The position numbers and the translations under genes were made by a program. A stretch of DNA of 64,000 nt from Tetracladium setigerum (lineage: Eukaryota > Ascomycota > Leotiomycetes > Helotiales), in NCBI GenBank assembly GCA_031472005.1, contig PZJY01000006.1:1426001-1490000 (forward strand). Direction: 5' to 3'. Shown piece after piece: positions 45,475 through 55,170 of the stretch (position 1 is its first letter; each line of letters starts with the position of its first letter). Under the pieces are notes generated by a model. That model saw only the letters and a program-made list of their open reading frames with translations, made no database searches and was not told the origin of the DNA.

Positions 45475-48002
45475 ATGTCCACCTTTCTCGAAGGCGATTC
45501 TTCGCATTCGCAAACAAATCAATCATCATCGACAGGAAGCGATCGGCCTGACGAAAATCCACAACCTTTTGACTCTGAGAGGGTACCGTTATTGCACAAT
45601 ACTGAGATAAGAAACTTTGGTGCAGTAGCGCGAAAGCGGCCAACTAAACTCTCAGCCGTGGAAACTAGCCCACAATCTCAACACGATCACCACACATCGT
45701 CTGAGATCTCTGTTATTCAATCAATCTTTTTTTCGAACGACGAGGAGACCTTTCTCAATCGCAACATGGAGAAGTTCAGGTCGGGCAAGTTCTCTCATCT
45801 CGCAGACAAATTGGCTGTGGAGTCGGAGCCAGGGTACGTCAAACTTTACATATCCTAATTCTCAGCTAGAGATAATGGAAGAAAATTTCAAGGATTTGTA
45901 CTGATGAACACCGTCCAGATTGACTACTGGTCAACTCATGCTTCATAACCATGATCTCAAGCCTGGTAAGTTGTTCGGGTGATCTCGCTTCGCAAACGGC
46001 TAATGAAGTTGTGTAGTTGAACCAGAGAGAAGACAATGGGGTGCTATCAATTTTGTGAACTTTTGGATTGCTGATTCATTCAACATCGTGAGTTAAACCT
46101 ACCGCAATGAATTGCCAATCGCACTCAAGTGAGTGTCGAGTATGGATTGCAAGTGTCGCAACGAAAACGTGCCAAGGCCACAGTTGTCCGTTCCCGAGAT
46201 TTATTGGCACCCACTAATTCGCAAACTCAACAACAGAATACATGGATGATTTCATCATCTATGATTGTGGGAGGCCTTTCCTGGTGGCAAAGTTGGATTT
46301 GTGTGTGGATAGGATACAGCATTGCCGCCATTTTTATTGTATTGACAGGTCGAATCGGCGCCACCTACCACATCCCATTCCCAGTCGTAATTCGCTCCAG
46401 TTTCGGTATCTGGGGAGGTCTCTGGCCAGTAAGTTTTGTGATAGCGAGATCCTCGAGTTTTACTCAGCTAATTTAATATCTAGGTCTTCAACCGAGCTGC
46501 CATGGCTTGTGTCTGGTACGGAGTGCAAGCCTGGATCGGTGGAGAATGCGTTCATCTCATGATTTCCGCCATCTGGCCTCAGTTCAAAAACATGAAAAAC
46601 AGTATTGAGGGATCGGGAACAACAAGCGATTTCTTCCTATCGTTTTTCATTTTCTGGTTCATCAGTCTGCCAGCCATCTGGTTCCCGGTTCACAAGATCC
46701 GCCACTTGTTCACAGCGAAAGCCATCGTGGTCCCGATTGCTGGAATCGCTTTCTTCATCTGGGCTGTGGTCAGAGCAAAGGGTCTTGGCCCAATTGTGAA
46801 GCAAGGCGCAGCATCATCCGGTTCCGAGTTGGGATGGGGAATTGTCAAGGGCATCATGGCATCAATTGCAAACTTTGCCACTCTCATTGTCGTAAGTATC
46901 TCAAGATAAAGATTGTGGTTATTCCAAGTTTGTTGGGCGGCCTTGCGTGGCAGAATATGTTCACTAACTATGCACTTATAGAACGACCCTGACTTCTCTC
47001 GATTCGCTCGCAAGCCCTCTGATGCTTTTCTTCCGCAGTTGATTACGATCCCTTGTGGATTCGCTATCACTAGTTTCATTGGCATTATTGTAGGATCAAG
47101 CTCCACTGTGATCTTTGGAGGTGATCCTATCTGGAACCCTCTGGCACTTCTACAGAAATTCCTCGACGAAGGAAGCTCCAAGAACCGTGCAGGAGTATTT
47201 TTCATTGCAGCAGCCTTCTGCCTGGCACAATTGGGTATGTTTAAATGCGAAATTCCCCCCAAAAATTCGTGGTTCTGATCAGAATGTTTTCATTCTCTTT
47301 ATTTTTCAACCACTCCTTTCTGAGTCGCTCTAACACCTTTTCAGGCACGAATATTGCCGCAAACAGTATAAGCGCTGGTACTGATCTCAGTGCATTGTTT
47401 CCGAGGTTCATAAACATCAGAAGAGGTGGCTTTGTATGCGCAGCGGTCGGATTAGCCATGTGTCCATGGAATTTGCTCAGTTCATCCAACAGCTTCACCA
47501 CCTATCTTTCCGCCTACTCCGTCTTCCTCTCTTCCATCGCCGGCGTAATGATCTCCGATTACTACTTCGTACGCAAAGGATATCTCCAAATTCGCGAGCT
47601 TTATTCCGCCAAAAAGACCGGACCATACTACTTCACGAGTGGTTTCCACACTAGGGTTACATTGCATATATAGCCGGAATCTTGCCCAACATTGTTGGAT
47701 TCGTTGGAGCTATTGGTACCGAGGTTCCCATTGGAGCTACATACGTCTACAACCTCAATTTTTTTGCTGGCTTCGCTGTCGCATCGAGCACATATTTCTT
47801 GCTCTGCAAATTCTTCCCTATCCCCGCTACCTCGGATGTTTGGATGGAAGTTGGCGACGAGATTACCGAGGTCAGCGTAGCCTATACGGATAGCAACAGC
47901 GAATACGATGAAGAGAGGAATGTGGAAGGAAACAAAGGATTCACAGAGGGTGGGGTGATGACTGTAGACTCCAAGGATCAAAGGAGGGATTTGGCGGCTT
48001 AG
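45475..48002 (+). CDS. NCS1-family uracil-type permease, frame interrupted once
   Basis: Plasma-membrane nucleobase or nucleoside permease of the NCS1 Fur subfamily. Exons are 45475-45833, 45919-45965, 46017-46087, 46237-46428, 46484-46891, 46982-47234 and 47345-48002. Together they are one base short of 663 codons. The N-terminus is a long Ser-rich cytosolic arm of about 120 residues. The hallmark first span FVNFWIADSFNINTWMISSSM and the next, GGLSWWQSWICVWIGYSIAA, are followed by about ten more hydrophobic segments, with FPVVIRSSFGIWGGLWP, WYGVQAWIGGECV and PDFSRFARKP as family markers. At 47654-47656 the run GGG breaks the frame. FTSGFHTR is followed by a stop, while one more G would give GYIAYIAGILPN, the expected next span. 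Uracil, uridine or allantoin could be the substrate. The fourth intron is 149 nt only if the splice at 46088 is used. Confidence 0.88.
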
Positions 48003-48535
48003 GTGCTTTTGCTGTTTTTGCTCTTGGTGTTATTTCTCGGATACTGGTGTGTAGGGAATTTTCTCTCTTAATGAATTTTATGACGATAGGCTTATTTCAC
48101 GCTCTGGAAATGGGTGTAATAAACCGAGATTTGTTGATGTTCGGAAATAGAGAGAGGGGGGGGGAGAGCTAGAGAAGACATGAGATTAGTTACCTTAGTT
48201 TTTGCGTTCATGATATCCAATTCCATTACGCTCTTTTGAATCAAATGATTAACTACTATTATGTCAAAATTTATGGAACAAAGTGTAAATGTGCAGTTGC
48301 CTCTAAGCTCAAGTTTTTCAATTCTCGAATGAGTGCTCCAAGAGCCACAATAGAAAATATGTCAGAAACTCACAATCCTCCAATTTCAATCTACGAGAGA
48401 ATAATTAATTGACCTAGTCATTTCCAAAGACGCGGTCGCGTCTTTTGGCAGGTTGGCACGTGACAAGTATCCACGACCACGAATCCCAGCTTCGAAACCA
48501 CAATCATTCATCAAGCAGCCTTGAACAGCAACAAA
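48003..48535. other. Intergenic spacer
   Basis: About 530 bp containing the permease 3' flank and the promoter of the F-box gene. A run of G lies near 48158-48166. No gene is supported. Confidence 0.5.
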
Positions 48536-50499
48536 ATGTCGAACAATTCCATCGAGGAACAGGGAATGGGACCACTGGAGCGAGGACGGGGCCGTTATCA
48601 ACGCAAAGATTATTCTGGCGCACTCGCGGCGTTTACCCAGGTATCGCTTCCCTCCCCGCAGACAAAGTCGACGCGTTTTGAACGCCCGCCCAAATTCTGA
48701 CGATTGAAAAGGCAGTCAACGAAAGTACCGAGTTCCTTCTACTCAACGCATTAGATCATCGGGCTGCGGCGTTAGAGAAGTTAGAGAGGCTGCAGCCAGC
48801 TCTCAAAGACTCCAAACGCATGATCGATTTGAAGCCAGGACTTTCCAAGGCAAGTTAAGTTAAGAAACAAGACAGTTTCACTTATTTACTGACTCTCTTC
48901 CAGGGATACTTAAGATGTGGAAAAGTCTTACAGCTTAAAGGAGAGAATGAGCTTGCTTTGAAAATTTACGAGCGCGGCTTGTCCAAGGTCAAGATTGGAA
49001 CAGACGATCAGCGGACAGTGAGTACCATCGAATGTTCTATACATAATCTTTTACTAACAGAAACTAGCTCCTCCAGAAAATGTACCGGAAATTACAAGAA
49101 TCCCTAGGTGTTGGTAAGACCTATGATCCTCTGCAGTTCCTTCCTCTTGAGCTGGCTCAGATGATTTGCGAACAACTCAAAATGCGCGACAGAGTGTACG
49201 TTTGCCATTTACTATCTAGATGACTTTTATTTGGTACTGGAGCTGATCATAAGAAGGATTTGTTTGGCCGTCTCACCGGCATGGAAGAAGGTGCTTGAAT
49301 CCATGCACGACTTATGGACTACCCTGGACACATCATGTGTCCGAAGACCGATGAAGAAAGAGTCCCTGAGAGCATATTTGAGGCGCTCCAACTACACTCT
49401 TAGCCGAGCCATCATCCACACGAGGGCATCCTTCGACATTTCTCAGATGAAGTATCTCACCAAGACATGCAAGAAGTTGAAAGTACTTGAGATGTGCGGA
49501 TCTGGAATTATTGGTAGCTCGTTATTGGATGCCCTACCCGATGCTCATAATTTGGAGAGACTCACGGTCTCTCGAAACTGTGAAATCAGCAACAAGCAAG
49601 CTCATAATGCTCTCGAAATTTGCCGGAAGTCTCTCATAGAAGCCTCGTTTCAATCCATCCAGGGAATGTTTCAGGGCGACTTACAAAACGGCAAACTTGA
49701 AGCACTCAAGAGTATCGAGCTTAGAGCTTGCGACGGGCAAGCCATCTTCTTTGTGAGTTCTCCACCACCGCTCATGATTCCATCGTCGTGCACCAAAGTT
49801 GACTAGAAACAGTACAACCTTATAGAGTGCACGCCAAATGTGGAACGTGTGGTTTTGACAGGCTGGACAAGCATGCCGGTACTTCCTGATTTAGAACGGT
49901 GGGCACGCTTGGAGTCTCTCACCTTCTCCGATATGGGTCTTCATCTACTTCCCAAGCCTCCCGCAACCCTCAAACATCTCTGCTTAAAGGACAACTATCA
50001 TTTGGGAATCGAGGATGGGACTGTCTTTGACCTTCCACATCTTGAGACCCTAAACATTCACGGATGTCTCAATATTTCTTCGGCAACAATAACTGCGTTG
50101 ACGCTGGAATCTATCAAGAACGATACCCTCAAGTGCCTCCAAGTAGGTGGGAGGCTTCATGACTCCAAAATTCCCGTGGATACACAATACCCCTCATCAG
50201 CATCGCTTGAGATGCTCAGTTTCGATAACATGATTGTGGGCGACAAAGACATCATGGCTGTTGTCGACCTGTATCCGAATTTACGAACGCTCGATATCCA
50301 TGGCACCAAAGTTACCGGAGTCGGCATGCGATATCTTTTTGAACGAGGTCTCAAATATATCAATGTTAAACATTGCGAGGAATTGGGCGAGGATGCTGTC
50401 TTGTGGGCAAGGAGGAAGGGTATTGAGGTGGAATGGAAGCCAGGCGCTCCGAAGGTTGCAAAGCGTGCATTTCGGAGTTCGCGGGCGGACTTATATTGA
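48536..50499 (+). CDS. Dia2/Pof3-type F-box protein with TPR and LRR
   Basis: Substrate receptor of an SCF ubiquitin ligase. Exons are 48536-48640, 48712-48849, 48904-49017, 49068-49195, 49257-49752 and 49813-50499, giving about 555 residues. The order is TPR-like helices (about 1-130, including GRYQRKDYSGALAAFTQAV and LRCGKVLQLKGENELALKIY), F-box at about 144-185 (FLPLELAQMICEQL...RDRVICLAVSPAW), then leucine-rich repeats to the end (LETLNIHGCLNIS, LRTLDIHGTKVTG, LKYINVKHCEELG). This arrangement is that of S. cerevisiae Dia2 and S. pombe Pof3, which act in replisome disassembly and genome stability. The second intron uses a GC donor (GCAAGT at 48850). No other donor gives the frame of the next TPR helix. 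Repeat number is uncertain by eye. Confidence 0.88.
48850..48903 (+). other. GC-AG intron in the F-box gene
   Basis: The exon ends TCCAAG, the intron begins GCAAGT and ends CTCTTCCAG, 54 nt. The nearby GT four bases later breaks the frame of the TPR segment GYLRCGKVLQLKG, so the GC donor is preferred. Confidence 0.75.
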
Positions 50500-50930
50500 G
50501 CGATTGTGTTCATGTTATATGAAGGGGACTTCTCGCAATTTTCAACACAAAATGACCTCCATCGTGGCGTCTCCAAATACCCACAAATACCAACTCATCT
50601 CACCTCGAACCTAAAATCCGAAAAGGCACACTTTTCATGGGAGGCCATTCTGACTTCATGTACGAAATAATGCTCGAGTTTTGGCCATTGCCTTGTTCCA
50701 CTGCATATTTAAACTACCCCCAATCCAACTGATCAACCAAACTAAATCATCGTGGCAATCCATCGTTCTTCTTTCTTTCGATTGTCAGCAACCTTGATGG
50801 CAAGTGAGAATCTAAACACTCGAAGTAGGGAGGCTTGGAACGAAGGGAAAAAGTTATGTTCAATTAGTAGGTACATACATCATATTTAATTATCTAGGTG
50901 GACAGAGAGAAACATCCTTTCACAAAACTT
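50500..50930. other. Convergent 3' spacer
   Basis: About 430 bp between the ends of the F-box gene and the reductase gene. Probably both 3' untranslated regions. Confidence 0.5.
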
Positions 50931-51861
50931 TCACCCCGACTTCTGCGCCGCCCGAAGCTTTTTATCCACAGCTCCCACTCCGAAGTTATACCTGCCAACA
51001 AGATCCCATATTGACTCCCAACCAAAAGTCGCCAAAGCCCATATTGTCCACACCTCACCTCCAACCCAGTGATGCTTCTTAGGCTTGCTTTTCAACGCAT
51101 TTGCCACAACTTTTTCTGCGAACGCATTCACATCCATTGCATTGGCATCAAAATCGGCTCCACTCATCAGTCTCTCGACCTCCTCTTTCGCAGGTCCATA
51201 TAGACTTCCAGTTGGTAGTTTGCCACCTTCTTGATTATTCCAGAAATTTGTCTTGACGGTTCCGGTGATGATGGAGACGACCTTGACGTCAAAAGGAGCG
51301 AGTTCGTTGCGGTAGGAGTCGGTGATAGTGAGGATCGCGGCCTTGGAGGCGTTGTAGTATGCTTGGAATGGCATGGTGGTTTTACCGACTATGGAGCCGA
51401 GGTTGAGGACGGTTCCTTTCGATTTGATGAGGAGGGGAACGAAGGCATTGGTCACGGCAACAACGGCGAATACATTTACGGCGAATACATCTTGGGCTGT
51501 TTGGACTTCGGAATCTAAAAGTGGCATGTTATATCCTAATTGCTTGTTAGTGTTGTCCTTGTCTTTCGCCGAAACAAAGTAAGGGGGTATGTAGCATACC
51601 ACGACCAGAATTATTAACGAGGAAATCTAGTTTCCCGTTGGTGAGTGAGGAGACGGTTTCAACAGCTTGTTTGATGGATGCGGCGTCTGTGACATCAAGT
51701 TGTACGGCGTCCATGCCGAGAGATTGGAGGTGTTTGATCTTGGAAAGAGTTCGTGCTGTAGCAATAACGCGGAGGCCTTTGCTGTGGAAGGCTTTCGCGA
51801 GAGCATCTCCTATTCCACCCTCACTACACCCAGTTATGAGAACTGTCTTGGTAGAAGCCAT
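50931..51861 (-). CDS. Short-chain dehydrogenase, AYR1-like acyl-DHAP reductase
   Basis: Classical SDR of about 288 residues. Exons are 51600-51861 and 50931-51535, with a 64-nt intron (GTATGC, CACTAAC, ATTAG) joining NNSGRG to YNMPLLDSE. Visible are the cofactor site TGCSEGGIG (residues 10-18), a basic ATART patch favouring NADPH, LDVTD, NNSGRG, the catalytic Ser in LNLGSIVGK, and the YxxxK pair in YYNASKAAI. Sequence and length resemble NADPH-dependent 1-acyldihydroxyacetone-phosphate reductase (Ayr1) of lipid droplets and ER, which acts in glycerolipid synthesis. A hydrophobic patch near the C-terminus (WTIWALATFGWESIW) may anchor it to membranes or lipid droplets. SDR substrates are hard to read from sequence, so the AYR1 name is a best guess. 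Confidence 0.8.
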
Positions 51862-52400
51862 GGCTGAGTACAATGTACTGGGGAGTTCAATTCCAAGTGT
51901 ATTGTGACGGTTTTTTGCTGATAATGGTTGAGGAGAGCAACGTCTTTCTCGATTTGAACAGAAGGTTTTTGAAAGATGGAATCGAATAATACAGATGAGA
52001 TTCCGAAAATCATTAGGCAATCGAGTCCATTATATAGAATTGAGTTAATTATCCTTACCCAAGTCAACATCGTGTTTACTGATCCGAATTGTGGTGAACT
52101 CTCGCTAAACGGCTTGTCCAGTTGTCCGCTGAGGGCGAATTAGACTTCGCAGGGGTTGATTGAGCCGATATTTACAGTACTACACATTCCCTTATCTCCG
52201 AGTCGGGAACGGGGTGATTTCTCAAGAGAGTTTGAATCACAGTAGACCACTTGGGTCTCCACATCACGGCGACCGCCAATTACGATGCAAGAATATAAGG
52301 CGCTTAACTAAGCGAAGCGTTATAACTGGTCTCGCAAAGAACCGAGGTTCAGAATGTTAGAAAATATTTTGTAATCATACAGTACTGCCCCTTGGTCCTG

Positions 52401-52422
52401 TACAGTACAGTACTGTACTGTA
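52401..52422. repeat. 22-nt perfect palindrome of TACWGTA units
   Basis: The sequence TACAGTACAG followed by its exact reverse complement plus TA reads the same on both strands over 22 nt. It comprises two TACAGTA/TACTGTA units on each arm. Confidence 0.9.
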
Positions 52423-52869
52423 ACAACTTTTGCACCTTTTGAAAATGGCACAGGATGATAAGATTACATAAGATTTGGGGAAAACCTTGGGGCGCGGATT
52501 CGAACTTCGCGATGTTCTTCGCTTAATGAGTCAAAAAGTTGAAGAGTTGATTTCTTGATACTTTACCAGCCTTCATTTGATTTTTAGATTCATGTAAGCG
52601 TTTGGTTACATTACACCCAATAACCCAATTATTGTTACCTTCTTTTCAAGCCTTGTAACAGACGATTGTCATGGGTTGGTTGGCTTTATCGGCTGCAAAA
52701 ACACCATCATTTCAGCTAAACAGATCGTTGCACTGGATCTATCATTTAGTAAATCTTTTTAAACAAGATTTCTAGTAAATCACATTCAAAAATTGCGATT
52801 CCCAACATTGAAGTTTCGTGTTCTCCCCAAGCCAACTAATCTGTTCGGCTCGGACATTCCTTGGCAGCT

Positions 52870-52960
52870 TGACTATATTGTACCAGTCCTCTCCAATATC
52901 GACATCGATTACTTCAGCAACTTCGAGCTAGTGGGCCCAAAATTAACCTTTATAGTCACT
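52870..52960 (+). repeat. Diverged repeat, copy 1 (flanks the CFEM-like gene)
   Basis: The stretch around 52895-52950 (CCAATATCGACATCGATTAC then TTCAGCAACTT) matches that around 55095-55150 with substitutions. Translated it gives VLSNIDIDYFSNFELVGPKLT, similar to copy 2. Confidence 0.55.
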
Positions 52961-53116
52961 AGCTTATCATATAATAGACATCTCAGGTTAAACAGGAAAC
53001 TGGGATGAAAACAAATACTATTCTGCATATCTAGAATCTTTTATTCTTATGGATTACTCTCTCTACACATCCAAGCATACCTTCCAACATCCAACCTCAA
53101 CTGCTCAATTCACCTC

Positions 53117-53879
53117 TCACAATAGAACCGCACCAACTCCAAAACCCATACCTAAGACCCCCAAGAAAACTGGCAAGACCATACCTGCAAATGCCTGACC
53201 ACCATTGAATGAAAGCGTGCCAGCAGCATTAGCAGACTTGCTGGCAGTTGATGACGCACCGGCAGAAGTCGCAGCGGGAGCAACAGCTCCTGTGGTTGTA
53301 GCAGCAGCAGTGTTACCAGCAGCTCCACCAGTATATGCCGCAATGCCTGGAAAGCTAGGGAGTAATCCTGCGTCAGTTGTTGGGAGAAATGCTTGTCCGC
53401 ATGCTGTCTTTATGTTGTTGATAATCTCGGTGGGGACACCGCCAGTTGGGTAGCAGATGGTTGCGGCACAGCTATTGAGAAGTCAGCCATGCTCACTGAA
53501 CCTGATAAGGGTAGGTGGGAGTAAAACACAATGGAGGCTGAAGCAGATTGAGTACTTACTTTCTGATTTGTCTTGAGAAAGTGCATGCGCAGAAATTCTC
53601 AGTTCCGCAGATAGAAGAGTAGGACCGAGCGGCGATACTGCATTGGTTGTAATTCCTAGCAGTGAGAAGCATGGTTAGCTGTTGTCGCTCTACTTTCGCG
53701 ATAGAAATGGGTCTAAGATTCTCAAAGATGTGGAAGAATGGAAAGATAACATACGATGCCTCTGGCTTCTTGATATCTGTACAAAGACCATTACTGTTGT
53801 CCTCATAAGCACTGATCAACGGAACGTTGAGAACCAGTGCTCCCAAGGTAACCAAAGCTTTGAAATTGGTGAGCTGCAT
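53117..53879 (-). CDS. Secreted CFEM-like GPI-anchored protein
   Basis: Small secreted protein of about 191 residues. Exons are 53755-53879, 53560-53655 and 53117-53471, with introns of 99 and 88 nt (GTATGT and GTAAGT donors, CTAG and ATAG acceptors). A signal peptide (about residues 1-23, MQLTNFKALVTLGALVLNV) precedes a domain of eight Cys (LCTD, NQCS, SICG, FCAC, RNCAATIC and TACG), the spacing expected for CFEM domains. A Thr/Ala/Ser-rich stalk follows, and a hydrophobic C-terminus (GMVLPVFLGVLGMGFGVGAVLL in its core part) that should be replaced by a GPI anchor. CFEM proteins of fungi act at the cell surface in haem or iron uptake, adhesion or host interaction. Which applies here cannot be told. 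Confidence 0.75.
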
Positions 53880-54261
53880 CTTATGTGATTGAAAAGTTGA
53901 AAGTGAAGTCCAATTATTGTTTTCTTCGCGATAAAATGCAAGCAAAAAGTCAGGAAGTGCAAAATTTGAATGTTGAGTGAGTAGAGCTCGAAAACCCGTT
54001 GGAGGAAGGGGGAGACCAATGGCATATATAAAAGAGTCCTCCATCCCTATTTCTGCATTTATTATCTTTCATACTCTGGAGGCTGGACCGGTCCTTAGCC
54101 ATGTCTCTCTCGTTGGTTCAGCCCTGAAGTCAAAACAAGCCGCCTCGCCTGCGAATTTTCGGATTTTAGATCCCTCAGCCGCAATCCCGCGTTTTACACA
54201 GACGTTGAATTCATGCCCTGGCGCGTTATTGGGCAGCTTTAGTAGCCACATATCTTGGAAA
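53880..54261. other. Intergenic, CFEM-like gene promoter
   Basis: Upstream region of the CFEM-like gene. TATATA occurs at 54024-54029, about 145 bp before the start, and could serve as its TATA box. No gene is supported. Confidence 0.45.
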
Positions 54262-54543
54262 TTAATACATGTTACCAGATCGTTGAGAATTTATTGGCTG
54301 CTTTGTGACCTGTGCAGTCGCGGAGAAAGCTCTCTCAGATTTTGTGATCAGCCCTTCCTTGGCGATATCCATGACATGGGATTTTGGAGTGGCTATTGAG
54401 ATTCCCAAGGACAAGATAGAGAATGCCAAGGATCTAATCTCCGCGAAGGTGCAGTTTTGATTGTAGGATATACTGATCAGTTGCTTGAATGTTAACACCG
54501 GCTCACTTGTGGCTTTCAATAAGCCAGAATTAGAAGTAGACAT
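54262..54543 (-). CDS. Possible small protein, unknown
   Basis: An open frame of 93 codons starting MSTSNSGLLKATSEPVLTFK and containing a hydrophobic stretch (SLAFSILSLGISIATP). Codon use looks balanced and the sequence reads like a protein, but I do not recognise it and see no splice signals. It may be chance or a fragment. Confidence 0.25.
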   Translation of the reverse strand: MSTSNSGLLKATSEPVLTFKQLISISYNQNCTFAEIRSLAFSILSLGISIATPKSHVMDIAKEGLITKSERAFSATAQVTKQPINSQRSGNMY

Positions 54544-55059
54544 CGCCTATCAATGTCTTGCTTGTGTAAAAAATTATGAACAACCAAGGCCTTGGCAAGC
54601 CTAGCCTAACCTAGGTAATTCATGCGATTACTGTTGAAAGTTAACTGGTTGTCAGTTGGTGGTGCTCGGGCAGGGGGGTCACATAATTTTTGCACCTGTC
54701 AGAATAAATTTGGCCTATTCTTCATGTTGTGAAGACTTGAAGCCTCAAAGAACTCCATAAGGCAGATTTTGTTGCCTGCTGCTCATGTTGTAGCTGAATC
54801 GTAACACTTGGCGGAGTCTTAAAGGGTGTGTGAAAGGTGAAGCAAGTGTGTGGAATTTGCTTTGGGATAGTAGTGGAATGTACAATTTTTATTTCGCAAA
54901 AGCGAACTGTGCTCCATCTTGCAGTGCTCTGCTACGAAGACGTCCCCCTTGTCGGGAGGAATCCTGTACCAGGAGAGCAGAAAATGCTTGGGGTGGAGGT
55001 CAAGCTGACACATCACTGGTGCTGGTTTCGGGATCCCCATCCCAACTGAAAGTTTTGCC
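54544..55059. other. Intergenic
   Basis: Between the possible small ORF and repeat copy 2. A long frame at 54830-55138 shows no family character apart from the shared repeat at its end. Confidence 0.4.
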
Positions 55060-55170
55060 TCAAGTATTTCTTAGAATTCACAATGCCTCTCATCTCCAGT
55101 GTCAACATCGAGTACTTCAGCAACATACTCGATCTTGAATTAGCTACCCCAAAATTAATCTTGCCCGCGG
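55060..55170 (+). repeat. Diverged repeat, copy 2
   Basis: Sequence around 55083-55170 matches copy 1 at 52870-52960. Translated it gives MPLISSVNIEYFSNI then ATPKLIL, similar to the PVLSNIDIDYFSNF-PKLT of copy 1. The two copies lie in direct orientation, 2.2 kb apart, on either side of the CFEM-like gene. Confidence 0.55.

Larger units (their letters stand above)
51862..53116. other. Intergenic with TACWGTA palindrome and decayed repeat copy
   Basis: About 1.25 kb before the CFEM-like gene. TACAGTA elements occur at 52173 and 52378, and a 22-nt palindrome at 52401-52422. At 52793-53008 lies an open frame (MRFPTLKFRVLPKPTNLFG start) with a copy of a diverged repeat also found at 55060-55170. 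Confidence 0.5.

Noticed and set aside
33983..50499. Nitrogen/carbon regulatory cluster (glutamine synthetase, SNF1, permease)
   Set aside because: The genes are neighbours on one strand, but they are separated by a pseudogene and unrelated genes, and SNF1 and glutamine synthetase are not known to cluster. Co-location alone is weak evidence.
52490..52560. tRNA-like T-loop motif (GTTCGAATC on the minus strand)
   Set aside because: The flanking bases do not pair as a T-stem and no acceptor or anticodon arm can be built. Judged a chance match.
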